This document shows positions 7,855 to 17,612 of a stretch of DNA of 48,232 bases, one piece after another; positions within the stretch are counted from its first letter, which is position 1; each line of letters opens with the position of its first letter. The notes beneath the pieces are model-generated. The model worked only from the letters and a program-made list of their open reading frames with translations. It made no database searches and was not told where the DNA came from. Position numbers and translations under genes: made by a program. The stretch is from JBFMFH01 sp040752275. Lineage in GTDB: Bacteria > Acidobacteriota > Vicinamibacteria > Vicinamibacterales > JAKQTR01. The DNA lies in the NCBI GenBank assembly GCA_040752275.1, contig JBFMFH010000094.1, forward strand, positions 1 to 48,232. Reading direction: 5' to 3'.

Positions 7855-9078
7855 TCAGCACGCCAGCAGCGTCTTCAGACAGCGGGCCAGCCGCCGGATT
7901 CCCTCTTCGATGAGCTCGGGCGCGGCGTTCGAGAAGTTGAGCCTGGCCGTGTTCTTCCCGGAGCCGTCGGCGAAGAACGACTGGCCCGGTACGAACGCAA
8001 CTTTCTGCTCGACGGCCTTCTGCAGGATGTCGGCCGCGTCGAGATGAGCCGGGAACGTCAGCCACAGGAAGAGCCCGCCCTTGGGCCGCGTCCAGGTGAC
8101 GCCTTCGGGGAAGTGCCGCTCCAGGGCCGACAACATGGTGTCGCGCCGCTCCCGGTAGACGGAGCGGATGTGTTTGACGTGCTCGTCGAGGAAGCCGCCC
8201 GCGGCGACCTCATACGCCAGCATCTGGTTCAGCGTGCTGGAATGCAGGTCCGCCCCCTGCTTGGCCTGGACGAGCCGCTGGATGACCTCGGCCGAGGCGA
8301 CAATCCAGCCCAGGCGCACGCCGGGCGCGAGCGTCTTCGAGAACGTGCTCAGATAGATGACATTCCCTGTGTACTGCGCACCGTTCGTCGATTGGAAACG
8401 GGCATCGAGCGTCACGATCGAAGGCAGGTGTTCGCCCTCGTAACGAAGCTGCCCATAGGGGTCGTCCTCGAGGATCGGCACGCCGTAGTGATCCGCCTCG
8501 CGAATCAGCGCCTCGCGCCTGTCGAGCGACAGCGTGATGCCGGACGGATTCTGGAAGTTCGGCAGCGCGTAGACGAACTTCGGCCCGCAGCGCATCTGCT
8601 TGCTCACGGACTCGATGACGTACCCGTCGGCGTCGGTCTGAGCCGTGATGTACTCGGCCTGATAGGCGTTCCAGGCCTGCAACGCCCCCAGGTACGTGGG
8701 GCTTTCGACCATGATGTGGTCGCCGGGGTTGATGAAGACCTTGCCGATCAGGTCGAGCGCCTGCTGGGAGCCGTTCGTGATGAGTACGTTCTCGGGCTCG
8801 ATGTTGATCCCGTATCGTTCCGTGTGCTCCACGATGAGGTCGCGAAGCGGCCGGTATCCCTCGGTGGTGCTGTACTGGAGCGCCCGGGACCCGAGCTTCG
8901 CCATCACGGAGGCGTAGGCATCGGCAAAGCGCTCGACCGGAAACACCTCCGGGGCGGGCAGCCCGCCCGCGAACGAAATCACGTCCGCCTGTTCGGTGAG
9001 CTTCAGCAGTTCTCGGACGGCAGAACTCCGCATCCGCTGGGTGCGCTGCGCGAAACGTTCTGCCCACAGGGTTTGCAT
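7855..9078 (-). CDS. PLP-dependent aminotransferase (class I/II, 2-aminoadipate type)
   Basis: This 407-aa protein shows the fold-type I aminotransferase layout. It has VISFAGGLPAPEVFP near the N-terminus, YSTTEGYRPLRDLI near 95, the cofactor segment TNGSQQALDLIGKVF, and the substrate-pocket motif PNFQNPSGIT. The EDDPYGQLRY segment holds the Asp that contacts the pyridine nitrogen. The lysine of STFSKTLAPGVRLGW (about 245) forms the Schiff base. This pattern matches the LysN/2-aminoadipate and aromatic aminotransferase group rather than the MocR regulators, because no N-terminal winged helix is present. Exact substrate is uncertain. It stands alone on the minus strand, 67 bp from truA. Confidence 0.88.
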   Translation of the reverse strand: MQTLWAERFAQRTQRMRSSAVRELLKLTEQADVISFAGGLPAPEVFPVERFADAYASVMAKLGSRALQYSTTEGYRPLRDLIVEHTERYGINIEPENVLITNGSQQALDLIGKVFINPGDHIMVESPTYLGALQAWNAYQAEYITAQTDADGYVIESVSKQMRCGPKFVYALPNFQNPSGITLSLDRREALIREADHYGVPILEDDPYGQLRYEGEHLPSIVTLDARFQSTNGAQYTGNVIYLSTFSKTLAPGVRLGWIVASAEVIQRLVQAKQGADLHSSTLNQMLAYEVAAGGFLDEHVKHIRSVYRERRDTMLSALERHFPEGVTWTRPKGGLFLWLTFPAHLDAADILQKAVEQKVAFVPGQSFFADGSGKNTARLNFSNAAPELIEEGIRRLARCLKTLLAC

Positions 9079-9145
9079 GACGGCCTCCAGGGGGACCTCG
9101 GGGGGGCATCGGGACGAGACGGGGAGAGTGTATCAGACGCCCCCG

Positions 9146-9928
9146 TCAGCAGGCGGAGAACAGAGCCGGGCGCAGGGCCTCGCCCGCGAGGTCGCCCGGG
9201 TAGAAGACGCGCTCGAGGAACAGACCCGACGCGGGCGCGGTCAGGGCGCCGGGCAGGCTGGATCCCCCAGACAGCAGGTGTTCCACCTCGCTGGCCGGCA
9301 GGTCGCCGCGGCCAGCGGCCACCAGCACACCGATCAGTCTCCTCACCATCCGCCACAGAAAGTGTGAGCCGCGCACCCGTGCCAGGATCAGGGGGCCCTG
9401 CGCCCCGAGCTCGATCGTCTCGATCTGCACCCGCGTGGATCCGTCCTCGGGGTCCGCTGCCGTGAACGACCGGAAGTCGTGCAGGCCGACGAACACCGCT
9501 GCGGCCTCGCGCATCCGGTCGAGTTTGAGATCCTCGCGGATCCACCACACGAAGGGTTTGGCGAACGCCGTCCGCCGCGTGCTGATCTGGTAGACGTACG
9601 AGCGCGCCACCGCGTCGTGCCGCGCGTGAAAGCGCTGAGGCGCCCGCGCCAGCGCGAGGACGTTGATGTCCGAGGGCAGTTCGTCGTTGATCCGCCACCG
9701 GAGCGTGTCCGAATCGACCCGCGTGTCGAGCTGGAGGTGGGCGACCTGGGCCAGGGCGTGCACGCCCGCGTCCGTTCGTCCGGCTCCGTAGAGCTCGAAT
9801 GTCCGCGCACCCGTGGCGGCTGCCACCGCCTGTTCGATCTCGCCCTGGACGGTCCGCGCGTTCTTCTGGATCTGCCACCCGCTGTACCGCGTGCCCGCGT
9901 ACTCGATGGTGAGCTTGAATCTCGGCAT
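9146..9928 (-). CDS. truA: tRNA pseudouridine(38-40) synthase TruA
   Basis: The 260-aa product is of normal TruA length. The catalytic motif YGAGRTDAGVHALAQ puts the active Asp at residue 53. The N-terminal MPRFKLTIEYAGTRYSGWQ is the family hallmark, as are FHARHDAVARSY and HDFRSFTAAD further on. The SHFLWRMVRRLIGVLVAAGRG segment (only the first part is needed: FLWRMVR) is the conserved C-terminal helix. The enzyme modifies U38-U40 in the anticodon arm of several tRNAs. It is flanked by unrelated genes. Confidence 0.96.
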   Translation of the reverse strand: MPRFKLTIEYAGTRYSGWQIQKNARTVQGEIEQAVAAATGARTFELYGAGRTDAGVHALAQVAHLQLDTRVDSDTLRWRINDELPSDINVLALARAPQRFHARHDAVARSYVYQISTRRTAFAKPFVWWIREDLKLDRMREAAAVFVGLHDFRSFTAADPEDGSTRVQIETIELGAQGPLILARVRGSHFLWRMVRRLIGVLVAAGRGDLPASEVEHLLSGGSSLPGALTAPASGLFLERVFYPGDLAGEALRPALFSAC

Positions 9929-9958
9929 GGTTCCCCCGGGTGCGGTTGTATGCTAGAT

Positions 9959-10037
9959 CAGGGACCGGGGATCAGGGACCGGGGACCGGTTAGGACTTCG
10001 GGATTCGGGATTCGGGATTCGCCTCAGCCCTAACCGG
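9959..10037 (+). repeat. Intergenic G-rich tandem repeats with a flanking hairpin
   Basis: From 9961 four G-runs (GGGACCGGGGATCAGGGACC followed by GGGG) fit a G-quadruplex pattern. They are followed by three tandem copies of CGGGATT at about 9999-10019. The CGGGATT copies lie inside an inverted repeat: CCGGTTAGG (9986-9994) and CCTAACCGG (10029-10037), a 9-bp stem. The block lies in the truA/phosphatase gap. C-rich relatives (AATCCCC) occur just downstream at about 10096-10130. Confidence 0.7.
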
Positions 10038-10203
10038 CGCCGGGGCTCAGGCAACGCCATGGCAACGTACGGGACGGTCGGGCCGAGGCGCGCGGAACCA
10101 ATCCCCAATCCCCGATCCGCCAATCCCCGCCTCGAGGATCAGTGGGGCCGCAGCCTGCGGCGCGTAACCCGTGCGAAACGCGGACCTGTTACGGTAGATC
10201 ATC

Positions 10204-11895
10204 ATGTTCCAACTGAAGATCGTTCTCGCTCTGACGATGGTGTTCGTCTCAATCTTCGGCTCTGCCGCGTCGTTCGCGCAGCCCTCACCCGCTCCGAAGC
10301 TCGTGGTCGTGCTCGTCGTCGATCAGATGCGAGCCGACTATGTCGACCGCTACGGTCAGCAGTGGTCGAGAGGGCTCAAGCGACTCGTCACTGAAGGCGC
10401 GTGGTTCCGGCGCTCGGCGTTTCCGTACCTCAACACGTTCACCTGTGCGGGGCACGCGACGGTGTCGACCGGTGCCCTCCCAGCCAGACACGGCATGGTC
10501 GGCAACAGCTGGTACGACCGCGCGGCTGGGGCGTCGGTGGGCTGCACGCAGGACGCGGGCGTCAGTCTCGTCAGCTACGCAGGTCCGGCCAAGGGCGGCA
10601 ACAGCGCCAGCCGTCTGCTTGTGCCGACACTGGCCGACGAGCTTCGCACGCAGCTCGCATCGCCGGCGAAAGTGGCGACGTTCTCGCTGAAGGAGCGGAC
10701 CGCGATTACCCTGGCCGGACGCAAGGCGGATGCGGTGACGTGGTTCGATCTGTCCGCTCGGGGCTTCGTCACGTCGTCGGCCTACACGGATCGCCCGGTT
10801 CCGTTTCTCGCGGAGTTTGTGAAGGCCAATCCCGTCGAGGCCGATTTCGACAAGGCGTGGGAGCGGCTCCTGCCGGAGGCCAGCTACCTGTTCGCGGATG
10901 GCGGCACTGGTGAGAAGCCGGGCAAGTACTGGTCGCGGGAGTTCCCGCACCCGATCCGGATTGGCGACGGCAGAAACGCCGAATCCTACGATGCCTGGGA
11001 AACGAGTCCCTATTCGGACACCTATCTCGGACGTCTCGGACAGGCAACAATAGACGCGCTCAAGCTGGGGCGTGGGCCGGGCACCGATTACCTGGGCATC
11101 AGCTTCTCGGCCCTCGATCTGGTCGGACACGACTTCGGCCCGACAAGCCATGAGGTTCAGGACCTGCTGATCCGCCTCGATGGCACGATCGGGCAACTGC
11201 TGGACCACCTGGATCGGCAGGTGGGGAAGGGACAGTACGTCGTGGCCCTGACGGCCGACCATGGCGTCGCGCCGATTCCGGAGCAGGTCAGGGCCATGGA
11301 TCTCGACGCCGGCCGCATCGACACCGCGGCCGTCATCAAGGCGGCGTCGGAAGCTCTCCGGTCGTCGCTCGGGTACGCGCCGCCCGCCCCGCGGCTGGCG
11401 AATTCCGACCTCTACCTCGACCCCGCCGTGGTGGGCTACCTGCGCGAATCGCCCTCGGCGCTCGGGTCCGTCCTGCGGGCACTCCGCGCTGTACCGGGGG
11501 TGGCGAACGCCTACTTCGCCGAGAGCCTCGTGGCCCACGCGGCTGCCGGCGACACGGACGCGCAAGCCGCGCTGGCCAGCTACCACCCTGCCCGCAGCGG
11601 TGACATCATCGTCATCGCGAAACCCTACCACTTCTACGTGCGAGACGACGGCACCGCGCAGCCCGGGAGCGCCACGACGCACGGCTCGCTCTACGACTAC
11701 GACCGGCGCGTGCCGCTGGTGTTCTACGGCTCCGGCATCAGGCCGGGAGAGTACCTGCAGAAGGCAACGCCGGCCGACATCGCCCCAACGCTGGCGTTCC
11801 TCTGCGGAATCACGCTGCCTCGTCCGGACGGCGAGGTGCTCGTGGATGCGATCGCGCCACGGGTGCTCGTGCCTGCGCGCGCCCTGCGACGGTAG
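10204..11895 (+). CDS. PafA-like alkaline phosphatase (secreted)
   Basis: The 563-aa protein has a signal peptide (about 1-25) and an alkaline-phosphatase-superfamily core. VVLVVDQMRADYVDRYG supplies the first metal-binding Asp. NTFTCAGHATVSTG carries the Thr nucleophile (about residue 80), which is the PafA variant of the usual Ser. SALDLVGHDFGP and ALTADHGVAPIPE contribute the remaining Asp and His zinc ligands. A final His lies in the HGSLYDYDRRVPLVFYG segment. PafA-type enzymes release phosphate from many monoesters in the periplasm. The start ATG at 10204 follows GTAGATCATC with only a weak ribosome site. Length agrees with the family. Confidence 0.9.
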   Translation: MFQLKIVLALTMVFVSIFGSAASFAQPSPAPKLVVVLVVDQMRADYVDRYGQQWSRGLKRLVTEGAWFRRSAFPYLNTFTCAGHATVSTGALPARHGMVGNSWYDRAAGASVGCTQDAGVSLVSYAGPAKGGNSASRLLVPTLADELRTQLASPAKVATFSLKERTAITLAGRKADAVTWFDLSARGFVTSSAYTDRPVPFLAEFVKANPVEADFDKAWERLLPEASYLFADGGTGEKPGKYWSREFPHPIRIGDGRNAESYDAWETSPYSDTYLGRLGQATIDALKLGRGPGTDYLGISFSALDLVGHDFGPTSHEVQDLLIRLDGTIGQLLDHLDRQVGKGQYVVALTADHGVAPIPEQVRAMDLDAGRIDTAAVIKAASEALRSSLGYAPPAPRLANSDLYLDPAVVGYLRESPSALGSVLRALRAVPGVANAYFAESLVAHAAAGDTDAQAALASYHPARSGDIIVIAKPYHFYVRDDGTAQPGSATTHGSLYDYDRRVPLVFYGSGIRPGEYLQKATPADIAPTLAFLCGITLPRPDGEVLVDAIAPRVLVPARALRR

Positions 11896-11946
11896 AGCCG
11901 TGGCGCTCCATCCTCTCCCTGTGCGGGCAATCGGGAATCGGGACTC

Positions 11947-13059
11947 GTGCAGATGACATTCGAGCAGCTCTTCGGACATCCGGCGACGGTGCGGGCAGAG
12001 GCGCCCGGCCGCGTGAACCTCATCGGTGAGCACACCGACTACAACGGGGGCTTCGTGCTGCCGACTGTCGTTCCGCAGCGCACTCGCATCGATCTCGCCA
12101 GGCGAGACGATCGGCGCGTGCGCGTGTGGAGTGCCGCCATCAGCCCGCCGCAGGCCTTCGTGGAGTTCAGGCTCGGAGAGGAGGCCCCGAAGCGCGGGTG
12201 GGCCGACTACCTGCAGGGGGTGACGGCCGGCCTCCTCCGGCGGGGCCACGACCTAGGCGGGTTCGACGCGCGCGTGGAGTCGGCAGTGCCTCTGGGGAGC
12301 GGAGTCTCGTCCAGTGCGGCGCTGGAAGTCAGCCTCGCGCGAGCTTTGCGGGCGGCATTCTGCCTGCGGCTCGATGACATCGAACTCGCCATGGTGGGGA
12401 GGTGGGCCGAGAACGAGTTCGTCGGCGCGCCCACGGGCATCATGGATCAGATGGTCGTCAGCCTGGGGGAACCCGGGGCGGCCCTGTTCCTCGACACGCG
12501 CAGCCTCCGGTTCGAGCGCGTGCCCATTCCCGCCAGCATCGAACTCGTCGTCATCGACTCCGGGGTGCGCCATGCCCTGATGAGCGGTGAGTACGCCGTG
12601 CGGCGATCCCAGTGTGAGGAGGCCTGCCGGCTGCTGGGGGTCGAACAGCTGCGCGACGTGAGCGTCGCTGACCTCGCACGAGTCGACGCCCTTCCGGACC
12701 CGTTGTGCCGCCGGGCGCGCCATGTGCTGACCGAGAACGACCGGGTAAGGCGCGCCGTCGCGGCCCTGCGGGCCGACGATCCCGGCCATCTCGGCGACCT
12801 CTTCTACGTGTCGCATGTGTCGATGCGCGACGACTATCAGGTCTCGGTGCCGGCGGTTGATGCGCTCGTGGAGATTGCCAGCGCCGATCCCGACGTCTTC
12901 GGCGCCCGCCTGACGGGCGGTGGCTTCGGCGGAGCGGTCGTGATCCTGGTCCGCGCCGGGCGCAGTCGAGAAGCCGCCCGGCGGATTGCCGAGGCGTACG
13001 CCACAGCCACCGAGCACGCGCCAACGGTCCTCGTGCCAGTCCCCGACGAGAGGCGGTAG
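11947..13059 (+). CDS. galK: Galactokinase
   Basis: This 370-aa GHMP kinase has the galactokinase signature GRVNLIGEHTDYNGGFVLP near residue 20. The ATP-binding loop PLGSGVSSSAALEVSLA lies near 118, and the C-terminal motif LTGGGFGGAVVILV near 325. FVGAPTGIMDQMVVSLG carries the catalytic Asp. It phosphorylates galactose at C1 in the Leloir pathway. No galT, galE or galM lies beside it. The GTG at 11947 gives the longest form and the ATG at 11953 is equally possible. Confidence 0.95.
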   Translation: MQMTFEQLFGHPATVRAEAPGRVNLIGEHTDYNGGFVLPTVVPQRTRIDLARRDDRRVRVWSAAISPPQAFVEFRLGEEAPKRGWADYLQGVTAGLLRRGHDLGGFDARVESAVPLGSGVSSSAALEVSLARALRAAFCLRLDDIELAMVGRWAENEFVGAPTGIMDQMVVSLGEPGAALFLDTRSLRFERVPIPASIELVVIDSGVRHALMSGEYAVRRSQCEEACRLLGVEQLRDVSVADLARVDALPDPLCRRARHVLTENDRVRRAVAALRADDPGHLGDLFYVSHVSMRDDYQVSVPAVDALVEIASADPDVFGARLTGGGFGGAVVILVRAGRSREAARRIAEAYATATEHAPTVLVPVPDERR

Positions 13060-13087
13060 TCCACACTCCGCACTCCGCAATCCCCGT

Positions 13088-14260
13088 TCAGGGGGCCGGG
13101 ACCCGATGGGCCGGTGGCAGCAGCCGGCGCGCGACGAGAAAGTACGGGACCGCCGCCGCCGCGACAGCGGCACCCAGGCCGAAGGCCAGGCGGTAGCCCG
13201 CGTGCTCGATGATCCAACCCGTGATGAGCGATCCGCTTCCGATCCCCGTGTCGAACGCCGAGATCAGCGCGCCGAATGAAGCCCCACGCTTGCGCGCCTC
13301 GATTCTCTGCAGCAGGTACGCGGCGTAGACCGGGTAGGCGGTACCGAACCCCGTACCGAAGACAATGGCCGAGGCCACTTGCCAGGGCCGCGTGCCGCCA
13401 ACGGCCAGCAGGCCGAGGCCCACGGCAATCAGGCCCAGGCACGGGACGAATACCCGGAGGTACCCGACGCGATCCGCCAGCGGACCCAGGAACGGCCGCG
13501 TGATGATGATGGTGACGGCCAGGACGGAGAGATAGATGGCCTTCGGTGTCAGACCGTTGGCATCGGCGTACATGGCCGCGAAACTGGTCACGCCGCCGTA
13601 GCCGAAGGCATAGAGGAACAGCGTGAACGAGACGATCAGAATGCGCCACTCGATGGCCAGGCGCTGGCGCTCGCGGGGGGCCTCGGCAGAGGAGAGGGGC
13701 GGCAGGCATGCGGCGATCAGCGTCATGAGGATGTTGAGGCCGGCCATCACGAGGCACATCCACCCCCATCCGAACCGGTACAGCCAGAAGCCGAGCGGCG
13801 GTGCCACGGCCACCGCCAGCACCGACGAGAGCCCCCAGTATCCGAGACCCTCGGCCCGGCGCGTCGGCGGCAGCCAGCCGCTCATGTACGCGGCGGACGC
13901 GGTCAACATCGCCGACCAGAACAGGCCGTGAACCAGGGTGAGTCCAAGCATCACGCGGTAGTCGGCGAGCAGGCCGTAGGTGACGGAGAACAGCGTAAGC
14001 GCACCGCCTGAGATGACCAGTGCCCTCCTTCGGCCCCAGCGGTCGGCCAGAGACCCCGTCAGAGGGGCGAAGACGGCTGACGCGTAGGTCAGGAACGCAA
14101 GGAACAGTCCGGCCGCGAACGTGCTGCCGCCAAGGTCGCGGATCCGGAACGGCGCGACCGGGAAGAGCTGGAATGCCGACACGAACACGCAGAACGTGAA
14201 CGCGCACATGAGGAAGAAGCGGGGCGTGAACAGCGGGTCCCGACTGGCGGACATGAACAT
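13088..14260 (-). CDS. Major facilitator superfamily transporter
   Basis: The 390-aa protein has 12 predicted membrane helices and the MFS loop 2-3 motif LTGSLADRWGRRRALVISGG (about 60-80). A related GPLADRVGYLRVFVP appears in the second half near 250, as expected from the internal duplication. The start may be the ATG at 14260 or the one at 14254. The 3' end is 28 bp from the convergent galK. There is no substrate hint in the sequence. It could export drugs or import sugars. Confidence 0.88.
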   Translation of the reverse strand: MFMSASRDPLFTPRFFLMCAFTFCVFVSAFQLFPVAPFRIRDLGGSTFAAGLFLAFLTYASAVFAPLTGSLADRWGRRRALVISGGALTLFSVTYGLLADYRVMLGLTLVHGLFWSAMLTASAAYMSGWLPPTRRAEGLGYWGLSSVLAVAVAPPLGFWLYRFGWGWMCLVMAGLNILMTLIAACLPPLSSAEAPRERQRLAIEWRILIVSFTLFLYAFGYGGVTSFAAMYADANGLTPKAIYLSVLAVTIIITRPFLGPLADRVGYLRVFVPCLGLIAVGLGLLAVGGTRPWQVASAIVFGTGFGTAYPVYAAYLLQRIEARKRGASFGALISAFDTGIGSGSLITGWIIEHAGYRLAFGLGAAVAAAAVPYFLVARRLLPPAHRVPAP

Positions 14261-14406
14261 TTCAGTCTACCATCCTGGCGGCCCGCGCACCCGGCTGGAC
14301 GACTCCGTCGCTCCCGTCCCGTGAAACGGAAGGCCCGGCCGCGTCGTATGGGACTGAGGTACGATCGGCTTCCCCGTAGCCCTGTCATCCGGGAGGACCT
14401 GACACA

Positions 14407-17397
14407 ATGACCAGAGCCCTACGAACACTCGTGCTGTTTGCCTGTGCGGCGGCGGCCGTGGGAGTGATTGCCTTCCATGGCGCCTCCGTCCTGGCCCAGC
14501 AGGGACAGGCGGCCGGCCAGGAGCCTGCCTCGCCACCGATCAACCAGTCCGACGACCCCATACTCAAGCCGTTCGTCTGGCGCTCGATCGGCCCGGCTAA
14601 CATGGGCGGCCGTATCGACGACATCGCGGCCGTCGAGAGCGACCCGTCAACCTACTATGTGGGGTTCGCGACGGGCGGCATCTGGAAGACCGTGAACAAC
14701 GGCACCACGTTCACCCCGATCTTCGACACCTACCCGGTCAGCTCGATTGGCGACATCGCGATCGCGCCGTCGAACCCGAACATCATCTACGCAGGGACCG
14801 GCGAACCGAACAACCGCCAGAGTTCGTCCTTTGGCGACGGGGTCTACAAGTCGACCGACGCCGGCAAGACGTGGACGAACGTTGGGTTGAAGGACACCCA
14901 GTCGATCGCGCGGATCGTCGTCCACCCGACCAACCCGGACATCGCGTATGTGGCGGCCGTCGGTCACCTGTTCGGCTCCAACAGAGAACGTGGCCTGTTC
15001 AAGACGACCGACGGCGGGACGACCTGGACGAACACCAAGTTCATCGACGAGGACACCGGGTTCACGGATGTCGTCATGGATCCGAAGCGGCCCGACACGC
15101 TCTACGCCGCGTCGTACCAGCGCCGGCGGACCCCGCACGGCTTCAACGGCGGCGGTCCCGGCAGCGCGTTGTGGAAGACGACCAACGGCGGAAGGACCTG
15201 GACGAAGCTCCAGGGGAGCGGACTGCCCGAAGGGCTGCTGGGCCGGATTGGTCTCGATGTTTGCCGGACGAGGCCGAATGTCGTCTACGCCCAGATCGAG
15301 GTGGGTGCAAGCGCTGGCACGGGCGGGAACGTCGGTGCCGATGGCAAGCCCCTCCAGCCGGGTGCCGGGCGTGGCGGCGCAGCGGGCGCCGCCGTCGGAG
15401 TCGTCGCGCCTGGTGGCCGGGGCGGTCGCGGCGGCCAGCCCGGCGAGCCGCCGCCTCCTCCCAACCCCAAGGAGTCGGGGGTGTGGCGGTCCGACGACTA
15501 CGGGAAGACGTGGCGGATCACGGCCAACAACAACAACCGCCCCATGTACTACAGCCAGATTCGCGTCGACCCCAACAACCCCGACATCGTCTATACGATG
15601 GGGGCTCCCTTCTTCAAGTCGACGGACGGCGGGAAGACGTTCAACCAGGTGCGAAACATCGCGCACGGCGACCACCACGCGCTGTGGATCAACCCGCAGA
15701 ACTCGAAGCAGCTGATCCTCGGCAACGACGGCGGCCTCGATGTGAGCTACGACCAGGGCGAGACCTGGGACTTCATCAACACGATGGCCGTCGGTCAGTT
15801 CTACCAGATCAGCGCCGACATGCGGACACCGTACTACGTGTGCGGCGGACTGCAGGACAACGGATCGTGGTGCGGCCCCAGCGCCGTGCGCAGTTCGACG
15901 GGCATCTTGAACCAGGACTGGTTCCGCGTCGGCGGCGGTGACGGATTCTACACGTCGAATGACCCGACGGACTGGATGGTGCTGTTCTCGCAGTCGCAGG
16001 ACGGCAACGTGAACCGCGTGGATCTGCGCGAGGGGCGGAGTCAGAGCATCCGCCCGAGGGGGAGGCCCCAGGGGCGGGGCGGCGCGCAGGCGGCGCAGCT
16101 CGCGCAATTGGCTGCGCAGGTGGGGTTCGGCGGTGGCCGGGGCACGGCGTCGAATATCGTCCCAGAGCCGCCGGAGGGCACCGAGATCCGCTTCTTCTGG
16201 AACACGCCGACGGTGCTGTCGCCGCACAATCCGCGCATCGTGTACATCGGCGGCAACCGCCTCTTCATCTCGCGCGACCGCGGTGACACCTTCACAATGA
16301 CCGCGGATCTCACGCGGAACCTCAGCCGGTTCGACCGTCCGATCATGGGCGTTGCCGGCGACGGGCCAATGGCCTCGAAGCACGATGGCGTCGGGACGAC
16401 GAGCGTCATCACGACGGCCGGCGAATCCCCGGTGCAGCCCGGCGTCCTGTGGGTGGGCACCAACGACGGCAACCTGCAGGTCAGCCGCGACGGAGGAACG
16501 TCGTGGAAGAACGTGGCAGGCAAGGTCACCGGCGTGCCGGATGAGACCCACGTGTCGCGGGTCGAGCCGTCGCACTTCGATGCGGGCACGTGCTACGTCA
16601 CCTTCGACGCCCACCGCACGAACGACCACAAGCCGTATGTCTCCGTGACGAGGGACTTCGGCGAGACCTGGTCGTCACTCTCGGCCGGCCTGCCGATGGG
16701 CAACGCCAATGTGGTGCGCGAGGACCTCAAGAACAGGAACCTCCTCTTCCTGGGGACCGAGTACGCGTTCTACGTGTCGCTGGATGCCGGCAAGACGTGG
16801 AAGCGGTTCATGAACGGGCTGCCGTCGGTCCGCATCGACGACATCCTGATCCACCCGCGCGACAACGACCTGATCGTCGGCACGCATGGCCGCAGCATCT
16901 GGATTCTGGACGACATCACGCCGCTGCAGCAGCTGAGCGACGACGTGATGAAGGCCGACGCGACGTTGTTCGAGCCGAGGGCCGGCACGCTGTGGCGCAA
17001 TGACATTCAACTCGCCAGGACGGTGGGCGGGAACAAGCACTTCCGCGGGCAGAACCCGGAGCCAGGAACCGCCATCGCGTACCACCTGAAGACCGCCCCG
17101 TCTGGTGACGTGAAGATCACCATCTCGGACATCACGGGCAAGGTCGTGCGCGAGATCACCGGCACGAAAGATGCCGGCATCAACCGCGTGCAGTGGAATC
17201 TGCGCGGCAGTGCCCCGCAACCGCCCGCCAACGTCCCCGGTGCCGCCCAGATCGCGCAGGCTGTGGCGCAGGTCGGGCGCGGCGGCGGCCGGGGCGGCGG
17301 CGGAATTGCTCTGCCCGCCGGCAAGTACCTCGTCAAGCTGACCGTGAACGGCAAGGACTACACGCAGACGGTGGAGGTGAAGCCGGATCTGCCTTGA
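14407..17397 (+). CDS. Secreted sortilin/BNR-type beta-propeller protein
   Basis: This 996-aa protein begins with a signal peptide (to about residue 38). It continues with IGPANMGGRIDDI and GGIWKTVNNGTTF, the start of the large propeller family common in Acidobacteriota and Bacteroidota. Repeated Asp-box motifs (STDAGKTWTN, TTDGGTTWTN, TTNGGRTWTK, SRDGGTSWKN, SLDAGKTWKR) mark the blades up to about residue 840. A C-terminal region (about 890-995) looks like a FlgD-type Ig module (ISDITGKVVREITG). Three Gly/Arg/Gln-rich low-complexity inserts interrupt it near 300-350, 545-575 and 935-965. It is often annotated as glycosyl hydrolase, but no catalytic residues are visible. A role in binding or processing extracellular polymers is inferred. 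Confidence 0.85.
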   Translation: MTRALRTLVLFACAAAAVGVIAFHGASVLAQQGQAAGQEPASPPINQSDDPILKPFVWRSIGPANMGGRIDDIAAVESDPSTYYVGFATGGIWKTVNNGTTFTPIFDTYPVSSIGDIAIAPSNPNIIYAGTGEPNNRQSSSFGDGVYKSTDAGKTWTNVGLKDTQSIARIVVHPTNPDIAYVAAVGHLFGSNRERGLFKTTDGGTTWTNTKFIDEDTGFTDVVMDPKRPDTLYAASYQRRRTPHGFNGGGPGSALWKTTNGGRTWTKLQGSGLPEGLLGRIGLDVCRTRPNVVYAQIEVGASAGTGGNVGADGKPLQPGAGRGGAAGAAVGVVAPGGRGGRGGQPGEPPPPPNPKESGVWRSDDYGKTWRITANNNNRPMYYSQIRVDPNNPDIVYTMGAPFFKSTDGGKTFNQVRNIAHGDHHALWINPQNSKQLILGNDGGLDVSYDQGETWDFINTMAVGQFYQISADMRTPYYVCGGLQDNGSWCGPSAVRSSTGILNQDWFRVGGGDGFYTSNDPTDWMVLFSQSQDGNVNRVDLREGRSQSIRPRGRPQGRGGAQAAQLAQLAAQVGFGGGRGTASNIVPEPPEGTEIRFFWNTPTVLSPHNPRIVYIGGNRLFISRDRGDTFTMTADLTRNLSRFDRPIMGVAGDGPMASKHDGVGTTSVITTAGESPVQPGVLWVGTNDGNLQVSRDGGTSWKNVAGKVTGVPDETHVSRVEPSHFDAGTCYVTFDAHRTNDHKPYVSVTRDFGETWSSLSAGLPMGNANVVREDLKNRNLLFLGTEYAFYVSLDAGKTWKRFMNGLPSVRIDDILIHPRDNDLIVGTHGRSIWILDDITPLQQLSDDVMKADATLFEPRAGTLWRNDIQLARTVGGNKHFRGQNPEPGTAIAYHLKTAPSGDVKITISDITGKVVREITGTKDAGINRVQWNLRGSAPQPPANVPGAAQIAQAVAQVGRGGGRGGGGIALPAGKYLVKLTVNGKDYTQTVEVKPDLP

Positions 17398-17401
17398 GAG
17401 C

Positions 17402-17431
17402 CGGGATTCGGGATTCGGGAGTCGGGACTCG
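17402..17431 (+). repeat. G-rich tandem repeat (CGGGATT/CGGGAGT)
   Basis: Four G-runs spaced by ATTC or AGTC follow directly behind the beta-propeller gene. They use the same 7-bp unit as the block at 9999-10019 and fit a G-quadruplex pattern. Confidence 0.7.
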
Positions 17432-17439
17432 ATCCCGAA

Positions 17440-17480
17440 CGGAGCGGGGCGGTGTGCAGCGGGTGCACCGCCCCGCTCCG
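17440..17480 (+). terminator. Strong hairpin after the beta-propeller gene
   Basis: CGGAGCGGGGCGGTG (17440-17454) is followed, after 11 bases, by its perfect complement CACCGCCCCGCTCCG (17466-17480). The 15-bp GC stem lies 43 bp past the stop. No T-run follows, so it may be an atypical terminator or an mRNA-stabilising structure. Confidence 0.65.
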
Positions 17481-17549
17481 TGTGACCCCTCCACACCCGG
17501 TCCCTGGTCCCTCATCTTTGATCCTGCCGAACACCCCCGTTCTAGAGCG

Positions 17550-17612
17550 GGTCTCATCCCGGAGTCATCCCGGAGTCATCCCGGAGTCCTTCCGGAGTCA
17601 TCCCGGAGTCCC
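17550..17612 (+). repeat. Tandem 11-bp repeat (ATCCCGGAGTC)
   Basis: About five head-to-tail copies of ATCCCGGAGTC, one of them altered to CTTCCGGAGTC, fill this stretch. C-runs (GGTCCCC) follow near 17645-17668. The block lies between the hairpin and the M20 hydrolase gene, with no sign of coding. Confidence 0.75.

Noticed and set aside
17550..17612. CRISPR-like array
   Set aside because: The 11-bp units are head-to-tail with no spacers and no cas genes are present.
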